From Phallus indusiatus (lineage: Eukaryota > Basidiomycota > Agaricomycetes > Phallales > Phallaceae), in the NCBI GenBank assembly GCA_027605045.1, contig JAQFWX010000189.1:1-59045 (forward strand): 59,045 nucleotides of DNA, read 5' to 3'. The position numbers were made by a program, and so were the translations under genes. Below are positions 8,896 to 25,454 of the stretch, one piece after another (the first letter of the stretch is position 1; each line of letters begins with the position of its first letter). Under the pieces are notes generated by a model that worked only from the letters and a program-made list of their open reading frames with translations, was not told where the DNA came from and made no database searches.

Positions 8896-10318
8896 ATGGT
8901 CAAACCCTATGTACCTCCTAAAGCTTATAAATGTCAAAAATGTGACAGAGAGGAAGATCTGCTGCTTTGTGTTCGCTGTGGAGAGGTAAGCAGCTGCTCA
9001 TAACTGCTAACAAATTTCGTTACAATTTATTATTTGACTCTCTCCATTCTCATTTTTGTAGACAGCATATTGCTCTACAAGGTGTCAAAGGAAAGACTGG
9101 AAATCACACAAAAAGTCCTGCAGTAGGCTTGTTCTGTCATTCACAAAGCACTCGAAGTAATGTTCGTCGACCACAGAACCAACAGACCGCGTTGATCTTG
9201 CATCTTTCTTCCCCGTCTTTGCTGCCATCGCCGATATAGCACACGCAAACTTTGGAGAACACGTGGCATTACTTCATAGAATAACAAATTCCCCAAATCC
9301 CTCTACCCCACCTGAAACACTCCCGGATGGACGTCGCGCTCGTGTGGTTCGCCTTGGACCTCTTATAGACAAGGCCCAGTACGCATGTGACGTAGTACAC
9401 TGGTTTCCGAAAGGCGAAACAATGTCCGTGCGGGCAAAACTGGTCGATCGGATGATGCGCGAGGGGCATGTACTTCCGATCGTCGTTGGAACATGCATTG
9501 CAATAATGCTCAGCATCTATTGCTCGCCTCATGCTACTACACCCAATCCAACGCGTCTTTGCTATAGATCATCTGGTATAGCCGATTTCGGTGTCGCGCG
9601 TGGCAAAGTCCAAGTTAATCCAGAAGAACAACTGGTATATATTCATCCTGACGGAAAGATTCAGTATGGCCAAGATCCAAATAATCATTACTGGATCTAT
9701 TTCGAAACACAAAAAGGCGAAACCATATATCTCGATTGCGGCCTTTATACACTCAATTACTGTGTTGGATATACACCAACCTTATACCTATCTCCACCTG
9801 AAGCACGATCACATACGCGTCTTCTTCCAGCCCTTTTCTGGGATCGCACAATGAGGAAACGGCAGCGCGCCGAATCAATCAAACAAGCCCCAGACTTGAT
9901 AGAAGACAAACGTATTTCTTTTTTACGCGACAGTTACTTACACCGTGCTATGGAACAGTGCCAAGTAGAGGGTGTTGATACTTACCGCTTCGGAAAAGAT
10001 TGTATGACATTTTTTGCTGTTATGATGGGAAGAGTGGAAGGAAAAACCCCATCAGAGGACGATATGATAACTATGATCGATACCTTTCAACACGGGGTCA
10101 GACTCATCGTTCATGCTTTGACTGATGAGAAGTGGAAATCGTTTCCTCTGATCCTCCGATGCGTGTTGATTTGGATATTGATTTTTGATGCTTTTTTGTT
10201 GTTGGTGGCATATCTTTACGAAATCATATTCAGTATACCGTGTGTATATGAAATCAAAATGAAATATCGAGCATGCATGCACTTAGTAGTAACGCACGTT
10301 TGCATCCATAAAGGGTAA
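8896..10318 (+). CDS. MYND zinc-finger protein, copy A
   Basis: Exons are 8896-8985, 9062-9122 and 9177-10318. The first two encode a MYND finger: C-x2-C in YKCQKCD, C-x2-C in LLLCVRCGE, then AYCSxxCQxxDWKxHKxxC. This zinc-binding module usually mediates protein-protein contact. The long third exon has no recognised domain but is strongly conserved with copy B (for example ADFGVARGKV, EEQLVYIHPDG, DPNNHYWIYFET). Against copy B, one T is missing near 10146 (tttcct-ctgatc). The copy-B-like ending (...DPxMRxDLDxD, stop at about 10196) is therefore lost and a hydrophobic tail of about 50 residues is read instead. That tail resembles a membrane helix but is out of the ancestral frame. A nuclear or cytosolic adaptor role is only a guess. 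Confidence 0.8.
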
Positions 10319-10689
10319 CTGCCTCAATGACAAACAAGTCGTTTATACCGATTATTAAAAGGTAGGAACGCCTGTCACTGAGTTGATATATTGTTTCATT
10401 TGCGGACTGGCAAACCTATTTTTGACATTAGAGGGACGTGCCGCAGGATGTCGATGAAAATAAAACTTGGATTCTGGGCCTACATACTACTACAAGAAAC
10501 AAGTGACAGAAGCTGAAATTTTTTTACATAAGGTTTAATTGCGATTTAATTGCATTTTTATCAAATTTTTATTTTTTTCTCCAAGAAATGTAGGCCGAAG
10601 AATTGAGTACAAACGCGGTTGGAAACTGAATATCAGTGAAAGTGTATATTAGTAGATTGATTGGAAGAGAAGAGAAATTGCGAACCATT
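10319..10689. other. Short convergent gap between MYND A and lectin A
   Basis: It holds the 3' ends of both genes. AT-rich runs and parts of it (for example gattctgggcctacat at about 10470) recur before lectin B at about 15555, showing that the duplication includes this gap. Confidence 0.5.
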
Positions 10690-12703
<2,014 letters not shown>

Positions 12704-12805
12704 AATATTGACGGCGACCGCAAGGGAGAAGTCATGGATGAGGAAGTTGAAATGTTTGTAAAAAGTTTACAGCCTTCAGAAATGATTCTGCTAGAGGAAT
12801 ACTGA
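12704..12805 (+). pseudogene. Relic of the unknown protein, copy B
   Basis: In-frame codons from 12710 read DGDRKGEVMDEEVEMFVKS and end ILLEEY with TGA at 12803-12805. They match the tail of the gene at 7991-8728 (DRECGVTDEEVKLFVES...SLLPEEY) and sit at the same distance before the MYND start. Everything upstream of about 12690 that should encode the first 200 residues is gone, so this is a 5'-truncated duplicate. Confidence 0.75.
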
Positions 12806-12982
12806 GCTTTAAACCGTATGACATGTCTCAGAAAAACAAAAAAAATTCCGGATGTGCCTTGGATGTACCTACGTTTTGCGACGCGTCATGCATGTCATGG
12901 TTGAACTTAGCCGTTAGGGCGTGTAACCTGGGCGTCCGGCACATCCCGAATTTAATCCTGTTTGCTCTTTTCAGCCTATGTA

Positions 12983-14282
12983 ATGGTCAAACCCTATATA
13001 CCCCCTGCGGCCTATAAATGTCAAAAATGTGATAGGAAAGAGGATTTACTGCTTTGTGTTCGTTGCGGAGAGGTGAGAAGCAGGAATTCTAACCATGACC
13101 CAATCGCGGCGTAGTAACTTGCTGCTTGATACTGACCTGACTTTTCTATCACAGGCAGCGTATTGCTCACCAAGATGTCAAAAGAAAGACTGGAAGTCTC
13201 ACAAAAAGTTCTGCAGTACGCGCCAATGGTCACTTGTTATCATACTTGAGCTCACGGTGATCAGGACAGACAGACCGCGTTGATCTTGCATCTTTTTCCC
13301 AGTTCTTGCTTGCATTGCCGATATTTCTCACGCGATTCATGGATGCGACCAACATATAGCATTACGCCACACCATAATTAATGCCCCAAACCCCTCTACC
13401 CCACCCGAAACTCTTCCAGATGGACGTCGTGCTCGAGTAGTTCGCCTAGGTGCACCTGTAGACAAGGTACGGTTCGCACAGGACGTAACGTACTGGTGGC
13501 CAAAAGGTGAAACAATGTCCGTGCGGGCAAAACTGCTGGACCGAGTGTTACGCGAGGGAAATGTCCTTCCCATCGTTGTTGGAACATGCATTGCGATTAT
13601 GCTTAGCATCTACTGTTCGCCTCATGCTACTACGCCCAATCCAACACGCCTCCGTTATAAATCTTCTGGTATAGCGGATTTCGGTGTCGCGCGCGGCAAA
13701 GTACGAGTTAATCCAGAAGAACAACTGGTTTATATTCATCCTGACGGAAAGACAATTCAGTACGGTCAAGATCCAAATAATCACTACTGGATCTATTTCG
13801 AAACTCAGAAAGGCGAAACCATTTACCTGGACTGCAATCTTTACACACTCAATTACTGTGTTGGGTACACACCAACCATCTATTTAACCCCAGCTGAAGC
13901 ACGATCGCACATGCGCCTTCTTCCGGCTCTTTTCTGGGATCGCATGATGCGAAAATGGCAGCGTGCCAAGTTGATCCAAGTGCCGAATCTAACAGAACAC
14001 AAACGCACCTCATTTTTACGTGACAAGGACTTACACCGTGCTATGGGACTGTGTCATGTAGAGGGTGCTGATACTTACCGCTTTACAGGCAATTGTATGG
14101 CATTATTTGCCGGTATGATGGGAAAAGTGGAAGGGAAAACCCCGTCGGAGAAAAATGTGAGGACCATGATTGATACAATGCGTCAGGGGGTCAAACACAT
14201 TGTTCATGCTTTGACTGATGGGAAGTGGAAATCATTTCCTTCCGATCCTCAAATGCGTGCTGACTTGGATACCGATACCTGA
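12983..14282 (+). pseudogene. MYND zinc-finger protein, copy B (single-base frame break)
   Basis: The exon plan is the same as copy A: 12983-13072, 13155-13215, 13265-14282, with introns at identical codons. The MYND cysteines and histidine are all kept (YKCQKCDRKED, LLLCVRCGE, AYCSPRCQKKDWKSH). In the third exon the run ctttttccc at 13291-13300 appears to lack one T: the entering frame hits a stop about 20 codons on, while the next frame continues the alignment to copy A from PVLACIADISHA onward to the stop at 14280-14282. Apart from that break it is highly similar to copy A and has the presumed original C-terminus (FPSDPQMRADLDTDT). This is either a young pseudogene or a homopolymer error. 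Function as for copy A. Confidence 0.75.
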
Positions 14283-15749
14283 TCCAAATATTCTCTTCAC
14301 GCCTATTGGTAGGGATCTATGCTTAGAATAATAAAATTAAAATGAACCATTGGGGTACGCGCACGAGACTGAAAATGCAGCTTTATACGAATTCTTCAAA
14401 TCCACAAGTAATTGGGCTGGCTACGATGATCATTGATAGGACGAAAAATATTGGCCTGATACTGTCTCTCAGGCCATCAGCACTGACGAAGTTGTTGAAA
14501 TAAATAATGGAGAATGTCTTGTTGTTTCTTCTTCAACCTGAGACTTCAGTACTTGAAGCTAAATTAAAGAGTTGAATTGCAGCTAACAATTTAGGTGACC
14601 TCTAATTTTGAGACTGATGCAGAGTTCTTCCATAAATTGAGAGCCGCCATGAGCTGATTTCCTTTTCAGCGCGGAACTTCGCGTGGAACCGCAATAGTTG
14701 GTGTCAATCTCGAAAATCGGACGACACCACATGTAATTGTCAGTGAGAAGCTTTCGAAAAACGTCTCGGCAAAATATTGCTTCAATATATGTCTTTGTAT
14801 CTCATTTAAGATGCAAAACCTAAAAGCAAGGACTTGCAGCTGTCGTTTGTGACTCAGAGCTACGTGTCAGCCAAGATTGAGAACACTGACCATTTAGGGA
14901 TTTTCTGCGATTCTTTTTTCGGATACGTTAGAACTCCGTGAGATGATTTTCAGCAGATGGGAAGACGAAGTTCACAGATCTGGAGGTAACGTGTCTGGAG
15001 GTGGACCGGGGAAGTTACGGGAGCTGAATCAAGTCCGACTCCATAAACAGTTACAGGGCATGACTGGACGCCTCTCGAGGCCTCGACGTAATTATGTCAA
15101 TCAGATAAATTTCCTGTCGTTTTTAATAATTTATATAATATGCAGCATGAACGATATTATAATTTGGTGTCACGGCAGGCGCATACAAGCGCGTGCCATC
15201 TGGGCTTCCGTGAAAGGGAACTCGTCTGACGGGCACTCATGGGAGAAAGGTTACATGCTTGTCAATATGATCATATTGAATTGACATCAACCGATTAAGT
15301 ACCTCCCGGGTTGACAGTTCTATTTTTGACACTGGGACGCCGTGTTGTTTTTGGGAACAGTGCTTGCCTCTGAATTCGATCCAAGTGAAATCGATTAGTA
15401 TATATCGAATATCACTCTTTTAATTTATCCTTTTTCACATTGCTCGGATATATCTCAGGCGTATTAGATTGTCGCTCTCAGCTTTCGACAGTAGATTTGT
15501 TGAGAATGATGTTGCTCTGCGGTCCGAGTCGGGCGATGCATAACATTCAAAGGACTTGATTCTGAGCCTACATCATACAAAGACTGCAAGAAAAACTACA
15601 AACAAAGTTTTTTATTTTATTTTTTTAACTTCTTTCCAAAAGTATGTAGACCCCTTTGAGCATGAGATGAGTTGATAGATAATTGAAGCCTGGATATGAA
15701 ACAAATATCAATAAAATCGGATCTGTGGAGAAGGAAGTCACAGACCTTC
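14283..15749. other. Long gap between MYND B and lectin B
   Basis: It is 1.1 kb longer than the same gap in copy A. Only its last 400 or so bases (from about 15310, ctatttttgacactggg, and 15555, tgattctgagcctacat) resemble copy A. The remaining kilobase is an insertion here or a loss there. No gene or recognisable element is seen in it. Confidence 0.5.
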
Positions 15750-18918
<3,169 letters not shown>

Positions 18919-19873
18919 ATGGTAAGTTGGGTTAATACTGTACTTCGAAGCTCGGTTTAAGTTCATTCTGGACATCTCCAGACTATTTTTGACCACGAAT
19001 TGGTAGTAGTGATTTATGTTCTGGGTGGTCCAGGAGTAGGTAAGTCGACACTCGTTTGTCGTTATTTCACATTCTGAAGAATGACTAGGGAAGGGAACTC
19101 AGTGCTCCCTTTTAGCTAAGGAATTTGACTTTGAACATATCTCAGGTAGATTTTACATTCAAAAATGAATAAAGTGTCCAACTAACACTCGTCGCTAGCT
19201 GGAGCGCTTCTTCGCAAGGAACAACCACAGGAATCCGATTCAGATCCTACCAAAGAGATCAGAGAGTGCATTAAGAAGGGTGCCATTGTTGACGCAAAAA
19301 TTATGATCCCGCTGCTTGAGAACGCAATGAAAGCTACTTTTAAGTCTAAACAGGGAAATTCAGCTTGGAAAAATGGAAAAGGTCGTTTTTTAATTGACGG
19401 GTTCCCAAGAAACATGAAGCAAGCTGAAAAGTTTGATAACGCTGTATGTCTTTTCTTGCCTTTTTTATTCTCGGTTCTTAGTAATATTTGCAGATATGTC
19501 GACCTTCATTCGTAATTCACCTTGAGTGTGATGAAGATACAATGTTAGCACGAACTCTTGAACGAGGTAAAACAAGCGACCGTGAAGATGATAATATTGA
19601 GAGTCTCAAGAAACGTTTTAGTAAGTTCCGGTTAAATAGGTTGTTGTTCAGGAGAAAGGCTGACAAACTATGGTAGTCGTTCACAAGGAAGAAACCAAAC
19701 CTGTCATTGAATATTACGAGAAGCTAGGGAAACTGACGAGCGTGAGATTTCAATAACAATAATTTATTATAGTGACTTATAACCAACATTAGGTTGATGG
19801 CAGGCCGAACAAGAACGAGGTGTTTCAAACTGTTCGGCAAGCCATTAATCATTTTCTGGAAGATCAAGAGTAG
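18919..19873 (+). CDS. URA6: UMP-CMP kinase (uridylate kinase)
   Basis: Seven coding exons: 18919-18921, 18982-19039, 19089-19145, 19199-19443, 19494-19620, 19677-19741 and 19793-19873. They sum to 636 bases, a 211-residue protein of normal length. The first exon is the ATG alone. Motifs in order: P-loop GGPGVGKGTQ, AGALLRKEQ (NMP-binding), LLENAM, GRFLIDGFPRN, LERGKTSDREDDNIESLKKRF (lid region), and ETKPVIEYYEKLGK. The enzyme phosphorylates UMP and CMP with ATP in pyrimidine nucleotide synthesis; it is essential in yeast. All active-site arginines expected in ERGKTSxREDD are present. Every junction keeps frame, which strongly supports the model. Confidence 0.93.
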
Positions 19874-20184
19874 TGAAGACGAGCAAAAACACCATATTTA
19901 CTACAAGAGTATCGATGTCTCGCCTAAATATCGTCGTAGTTTTTTATTTTCTATTTTGTTATAAGAGGCTTAGTTAATAAAGAATCGGACGCTTACGTCC
20001 ATTGGGCATATATGATGGACATACATGTCGTGGACGGAAAAGAGTAAACCAATTCTACCATATGGACATATGGACAAAGGACCATGCCCAAGCTAGATAG
20101 GCCACTCGTCCATCCTGAAGATGAACTATATAGATAATCACCTGCACCTCCGTCGTCTTATTACGTCGATTCCCTCTTTCCAGT
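19874..20184. other. Intergenic with short atggaca repeats
   Basis: It is the kinase 3' flank and promoter of the next gene. Five or so copies of the word (t)atggacata / gtggac occur between 20007 and 20085. Nothing else is seen. Confidence 0.45.
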
Positions 20185-20826
20185 ATGCTATCGTTTATGT
20201 CCGTCACTCTCGATGACAACGAGCTCAACTCTACTTCGTCAAGCTCTTCAACCGAATTTCAATCCACCTGCCCCCTATTCAATTTTCTTTTATCCTCTGT
20301 TGCTGGAAAGGCCGATGTTCTTCCCGTCCCCGTAGGTAAAATTATCCCAAGAATTTCACCGTTTCTCATAAACTTTCAGCAAACTTCAGAGGACAAAATA
20401 TTCCAACAAACCGAAAAGTACCGATGCAGCCTCGGGTTCGCCGAACCACAGACACAAAATGTCCCTCCTCTTGTAGGGACACCTGAAGTAGAGAACTTCA
20501 AAAAACAGATACAGTTATCTTCTCACAGTCACGAAGAAATAGACAAGGCAATGTCAACATTAAAAATTTGTTGGTCACTCAAAAACGACGGGCGAGAACT
20601 TGGAGCCACATTTCCCCCCAAAAATTCACCTTCCCCTATGTCCATTTATCCCATCTCTGACGTATTTGATCTGCCATTTGAGCCTTTTCCAACTTCGGGA
20701 TATTTTTTGATCAGCGTTGATGAATGCTACCGTAATTGGTATCTCCTTTTCGAGAATGAAGAGGGTCAAGTAGTTGGCAGGGTAGTTGATAAAAACTCAA
20801 TTTGGATTGAGATGAGGGAGCTTTGA
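20185..20826 (+). CDS. Hypothetical protein, 213 residues
   Basis: This is a single open frame from ATG at 20185, about 60 bases after a TATA-like ctatatagat. The product is Ser/Pro-rich at the start (DDNELNSTSSSSSTEF). A central acidic-polar part and an aromatic C-terminal third follow (SGYFLISVDECYRNWYLLFE, then NSIWIEMREL). No signal peptide, membrane helix or known domain was recognised. It lies 311 bases after the UMP-CMP kinase. The compositional pattern and clean start favour a real gene, but there is no homology evidence. Confidence 0.55.
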   Translation: MLSFMSVTLDDNELNSTSSSSSTEFQSTCPLFNFLLSSVAGKADVLPVPVGKIIPRISPFLINFQQTSEDKIFQQTEKYRCSLGFAEPQTQNVPPLVGTPEVENFKKQIQLSSHSHEEIDKAMSTLKICWSLKNDGRELGATFPPKNSPSPMSIYPISDVFDLPFEPFPTSGYFLISVDECYRNWYLLFENEEGQVVGRVVDKNSIWIEMREL

Positions 20827-21098
20827 ATAAAAAATAAACTAATAGAACAAAAAATATACTTTTAGAACTATGTCCAAAATTCATATCTGACCCATGCAGG
20901 GGGGATGTTCAATTAAATCGCCATTACTATGCACATGTGTTAACAACTGCCAACGTTCAGTTCCCCAAAATAATCTAAGAAAGCTGACACTTGATAGGCC
21001 CTGCTTTGAACCTTTGCTGTATCGCAGCAAATACCGATAAAGAGTCTTGGGTTATCATATAAATACATATCGATATATCCTACGAATTACTTAAGAAC

Positions 21099-21993
21099 TC
21101 ATGTCGAGAACAAACGGCTAAAAATCCCTTTTCCCTTTCCTTTGCCATCCGCCGAACCGTCATCTTCTTTATCCGTGGTAAATTTGATATTGACGACGCA
21201 ATGTTCAGCTTCGATCTCCAAATGATCCATATGCCAAGTCTCATCATCTTCATATCCATTCGCAGCGAAATCGCCAATGAAATAACGCCCTTCATTAGAT
21301 ACCTCGGATAAAGTAGCAACATGCTGCTGCACTTCGGCATTGAATCGTATTTGACTATGTTGCATTTTGGAATGAACACTTCCAATGAAAGTTGTAGGAA
21401 TGCGGATGGTAGCTGAGCCGTGTATGGAAGTTACACGAAGACGGAATCTGTTTTGCCGGCGATCATGCTGGAAAGAATGAAGAGTTAGCAAGAGTTTACA
21501 TATGTATGACGTCAAAAGATGGACATACAATTGTAAGATCGGTAGTTGCGTGCTTACACGTCGTCTCCAGCCTTGCCGGTCCTTTAGCGTCCGGACCACG
21601 AACGACATCAATGACAGCTGAGATGGATCCGTGTTTGGCGACTAGCCGGAGATTTAGATAATTGCCATCTCTATCTTGTGACTTGACAGCGCCCGGTGGA
21701 GCAGGCAAGGTGGGGTCAATGGAATATATTCCTTTGATCGGGGTGTGTTGTTTTTCGACAGTCAGATAGTTCGTCGGATTGGTGAGCGGAGTGAAGTCGG
21801 CAAAAGAAGAGAAAGGGTTCGACGACGACGATCCGCTAGGTTCTGCAGAAAAAGACGGAGGCGGTGGATCCTGGCGAGTTGCAGAACTTTCTGTGGCTTC
21901 AGTGTAGTCCGGTGGCATATCATTCTGATCTGCGGCGGCGGTGTGGTCACTAGGAGGCGTGACATCGGACTTGTAGTCTGTCAGTGTAACCAT
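21099..21993 (-). CDS. DUF7330-type protein, copy 2 (intact)
   Basis: Exons are 21993-21529 and 21467-21099, with a 61-base intron (gtatgt...ccag); 277 residues. The start is the ATG at 21993; the TTG two codons earlier is not used. The N-terminal 70 residues are disordered and Ser/Pro-rich (PPDYTEATESS, GSSSSNPFSS). The conserved block NPTNYLTVEKQHTPIKGIYS is followed by IDPTLPAPPGAV. The second exon has FRLRVTSIHGSATIRIP and GRYFIGDFAANGY. The C-terminus is Lys/Gly-rich (GKGKGKGIFSRLFST). It is a paralogue of 1599-2501, intron position included. No enzymatic motif is seen; function unknown. The repeated beta-strand-like pattern suggests an adhesion or scaffold fold, which is inference. Confidence 0.8.
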
Positions 21994-22577
21994 TTTCAAC
22001 GAGGTGTGTTGTGAAGAGATTTTAGAAGGATGATGATGAGGAGATGGTAGTGAGGAAATGCGAGGATTATAAGAAGGGCAGACGGCAAGGCGTCAATGGG
22101 AAGCGATGCGCTCCAGGTACGATTTTCGTTGGTCACGCGCACGCACATGCATGCGGAAATAGTTATTTGGTATAGCTTGGCGCAGTCCGTAGGCAAATAC
22201 AAAGTCGAGAGTTAACGGTGCTATGATATTCATGAGAATTGATCCTCTGATGCGTGATAATGTTTCGTAGAAGGTGGAGTTGGATTCTTAAGATTCGCTT
22301 GTTGCTGACACCGCTTTCATCGCTTTTGCTGTTCGGTATGTAGTCTAGTTGCTTTGGTGAGATGCGGATAAATGGTTAAGCCATCAGTGTGCTTCTTATT
22401 GCTTATTGTAACAATGAGCTCGCTCTATATATCATAGCAAAGATCATGATCATTAGCAAGCACTTAACTGTGGTAACAAAGATAACATACGTTCGTTCAC
22501 TGCATTCATACACAGCCATTTCTGAACCCGATGTTGTCAGGGTAATGTTGGTTTTGTTATCAAGCACGGTAACCAAG
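21994..22577. other. Intergenic, upstream of DUF7330 copy 2
   Basis: About 580 bases between the promoter side of DUF7330 copy 2 and the 3' end of the oxidoreductase-like gene. No RNA gene, repeat or credible ORF is seen. Confidence 0.45.
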
Positions 22578-23256
22578 TCATTCGGGGCATCCTTTTAGAA
22601 CCCAGAAGGCTAGTCTACCAGCTTCCAAGAACATGTTCGTCCCACCACCGGTTCCACTGACTTTCGCTTGTTTCGCCATGATTGCCCTAGCTTCTTCTGC
22701 AGCTTGTACTGCTTTCAATTCTGTAAGATCCGCGTATGGTTTCTTGTCAAATGAGATCTGTTCTTGAACGTCTGCCAAAGGACGGATTGTCTCGAGATCT
22801 CCAGATATCGAAGTTGTTCTCTGGGGTCGTATTTCATTTGGCCATGTGTGAGTAGGTATGCGCCTTTTCTCGAGAGTGCTACGAATGAGTGTGATATCTT
22901 GTTTGTACTGTGTTAAGGTCGAGAGATAGACGTCATGGACACAGGGTCGGCAGTTTGACATACAGCAGTCTAGTAAGCACGGTAAATCGCTTCTTGCGGA
23001 GAAAATGAGTGATACGAAAAGTACCTTCTGGTGAAGGCGGAATTGGCCTTTGTGGTAATAAAAGGCCTTCAAAGTATACACTAGTAGAAGACTTGGTTGT
23101 CGGGTATTCCGCGTTTGAAGCTGAAGGGAAGATTGAGATGTTGATCGTGCTTTTGTCATCTTGGACTAATAGTCGAGTATGTCTATTAGCAAGGTTTACA
23201 CCTTTTCTCCCTCGTATGAGTTGACTTGGGAGGAAATTTATGCGACTAGCATTCAT
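22578..23256 (-). CDS. Oxidoreductase-like domain protein (OXLD1-type), mitochondrial
   Basis: Exons are 23256-23025 and 22969-22578, joined over a 55-base intron (gtactt...ctag); 207 residues. The splice brings together PIPPSPE and DCCMSNCRPCVHDVY, which is the signature of the oxidoreductase-like N-terminal domain (PF09791: Pro-rich, D-C-C-x-x-x-C-x-x-C-V-x-D-x-Y). Four cysteines of the motif are present. The N-terminus MNASRINFLPSQLIRGRKG is basic and amphipathic, like a mitochondrial presequence. The second half is charged and helical (QAAEEARAIMAKQAK). The human relative is mitochondrial with an undefined role. The start is the ATG at 23256, not the upstream TTG. It is divergent from the eL20 gene. 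Confidence 0.8.
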
Positions 23257-23818
23257 GAGCTTGATGACCGACCGATACAAATACAGAGTGCATGTATTTA
23301 GAACGGTTGAGACGGTTGAGCCAGAATTGAGATATTATGCAAATGTCGATAATGTTTGAAGGCGACACAAGTCTAGCAAGTTTTGTAACTTTCATGCACT
23401 GACTGGGAACTTTGAACACGATCGGGTGTCCGGGGTTGCCAGTTCGCCCGAATCCCGGCGCACTCCGCAACTCGACTGCATCACGTAATCAACATTGTGA
23501 AGCGCCCGTGTGCTCAAAATCAAATCAAGACAGTCAAGGACGCAACGTCGAGCGTTGGGAAGACATCTATCAATGTGAGTATGCATTTTTTATGCTGACC
23601 AAACGTATATTGGTGGATATCATGCTATTTGTGGTGTTTCTGAAAGGGTTTCATGCCCGACTTTGGAATGGATTGCATGGTGTTAATCTGGATGATGTCC
23701 TTCCAACCCGCCATTTCCTTTCAAGGACTGGGGTTTTGAATTCTTTTTCCTGTCTTCCTGTTATTATAGTTCAGCTTCTCATACTGATACTTTGTTTTTT
23801 TATCCAGATTTTATAAAC
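23257..23818. promoter_or_regulatory. Divergent region, oxidoreductase-like / eL20
   Basis: 562 bases hold both promoters. A pyrimidine-rich tract at 23780-23803 ending tatccag just before the eL20 ATG suggests a 5'-UTR intron acceptor for eL20. The ORF at 23412-23816 has no supporting features. Confidence 0.45.
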
Positions 23819-24528
23819 ATGGGCCTTAACGAATACCAAGTTGTAGGACGGCACTTGCCTACTGAACGTGAACCCGAGCCAAAGCTCTACCGCATGCGTC
23901 TGTTCGCCAAGAACGAGGTTGTAGCCAAGAGCCGATTCTGGCATTTCTTGAGGTAGGCAGGATGTTCCATCCTTTTTCCTTATTCTGGAATAACATGTCA
24001 TTCTGACGAATTGATCTGCTAACAGACAACTTAAAAAAGTAAAGAAAGCCAGTGGTGAAATTGTCGCTGTCAATGTCATCCACGAGAAGCGCCCCTTGAA
24101 GGTGAAGAACTTTGGCATCTGGCTGCGATATGACTCGCGTTCGGGAACACACAACATGTACAAAGTATGTTTTTTTCAGGGCGCGGTAAAAATATTCACA
24201 GACTGAACCGCTCTCTCTTTTTCAGGAATTCCGTGAGCTGTCCCGTACTGATGCTGTCCACGCCTTGTACCAAGACATGGCTGCCAGACATCGTGCCCGT
24301 TTCCGGAGTATCCACGTTCGTCACCTTCCATAGCACTTGGGTTCTTTCATTCATTCTCACTTTGAATTATCAATTTAGATTCTCCGTGTTGTTGAAATTG
24401 AAAAAACCGAGGATGTCCGCCGTCCATACATCAAGCAGCTTTTAGAACCGGGTTTGCGCTTCCCACTTCCACACCGCGTGTCAAAGGCCAAGTCGACATT
24501 TGTCGCCCACAGACCCTCAACCTTCTAG
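23819..24528 (+). CDS. RPL20: 60S ribosomal protein eL20 (L18a)
   Basis: Exons are 23819-23952, 24026-24164, 24226-24315 and 24379-24528; 513 coding bases, 170 residues. The product is near-identical to eukaryotic eL20 throughout: [87 protein letters not shown], and the usual end HRPSTF. It is a structural protein of the large cytosolic subunit. Three introns of 61-73 bases have standard borders, and every junction is in frame. No anomalies. Confidence 0.97.
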
Positions 24529-25454
24529 AAAGACTAGGGACAGTTAAGAAGAGATATTTCCTCCATTTATCGTGTGTGCTTGGATTACACAATCTCTTCT
24601 TCCTTGTCACCGGCTTTTTATCTCGCTATGTCTGCACTCTCCCCCAATTCAAAAAACGTGACACATGTTGCATGTTATTTAGTAATTGTAGTAACCCTCT
24701 TTACACCGAATTTGCATGCCGTTTATGCAGTTATGATATGAAGATTTGGTTATATTTTTCTCTCTCTGACAGCCTTGAAATGAGATGTCGCTATATCTAA
24801 GGGTCTCAAATTTCCTGTTTGTAATGATTTCTCTCATGATCGGGCCTAACAGCAATGACACGAATCGCGTGTTTCTCATTCAGTTTTCATTTTTTTTCCT
24901 ATTTAAAGCCCCAGTATCCTCGTTCCCCCTCGTGTGAGTAATTGCGCAAATTATAAACGGAACAACGTGTGAAATTTCCGAAGTGGAGTGTGGACGTCAG
25001 TATAATTTCGGTAGTGCCATCGTGACTGCGCACCCTTCGTCGACTTCTGCCGTTCTCTACGAATAAATTGTCCGGCCTCGGGCCATTCCAACTGACCACT
25101 CACCGTCGTCCAGGGTGTGGATCTGGGACTGAATATTCCCGTAGTATTCAATCAGCCATTTATCCAATTGGTCACTGTCTCAGTGAGAGGCTAAGGCGGG
25201 TGATCGCTTGTTCAGGCAGTTTGTCTTCCAGGTCTTCCACCAGCTCCTTCTCATAATTGTAAGTACACAAACATATGTTTTCACCCGCTTTATTTGTTTC
25301 ATTGTTGACGCTTTTGATGTTACAATTCAATCATCATTAATCTGGGTTTCATTTTCGGTTTCTCAGCTCAGGTTTGGTTCGCTGTCGGCGGTTTTTTTTC
25401 TCTCTTTCCTTCCAACCTTCTCTCTTCATCATCATCATATCACGACCGTGATCC
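24529..25454. promoter_or_regulatory. eL20 3' flank and 5' region of the ubiquitin-fold gene
   Basis: The second half looks transcribed: a consensus donor at 25259 (gtaagt) and a pyrimidine-rich acceptor at 25365-25366 (tttctcag) mark a probable 108-base 5'-UTR intron for the gene starting at 25455. A T/C-rich tract (25388-25430) lies just before the start. Confidence 0.45.

Noticed and set aside
10150..10318. C-terminal hydrophobic tail of MYND copy A as a membrane anchor
   Set aside because: Comparison with copy B shows it is read after a missing base; the original frame stops at about 10196 with the copy B-like ending.
22578..23159. Single 193-codon reading of the oxidoreductase-like gene
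   Set aside because: The unspliced frame lacks the conserved start; splicing at 23024-22970 recreates the full family motif PPSPE-DCCMSNC.
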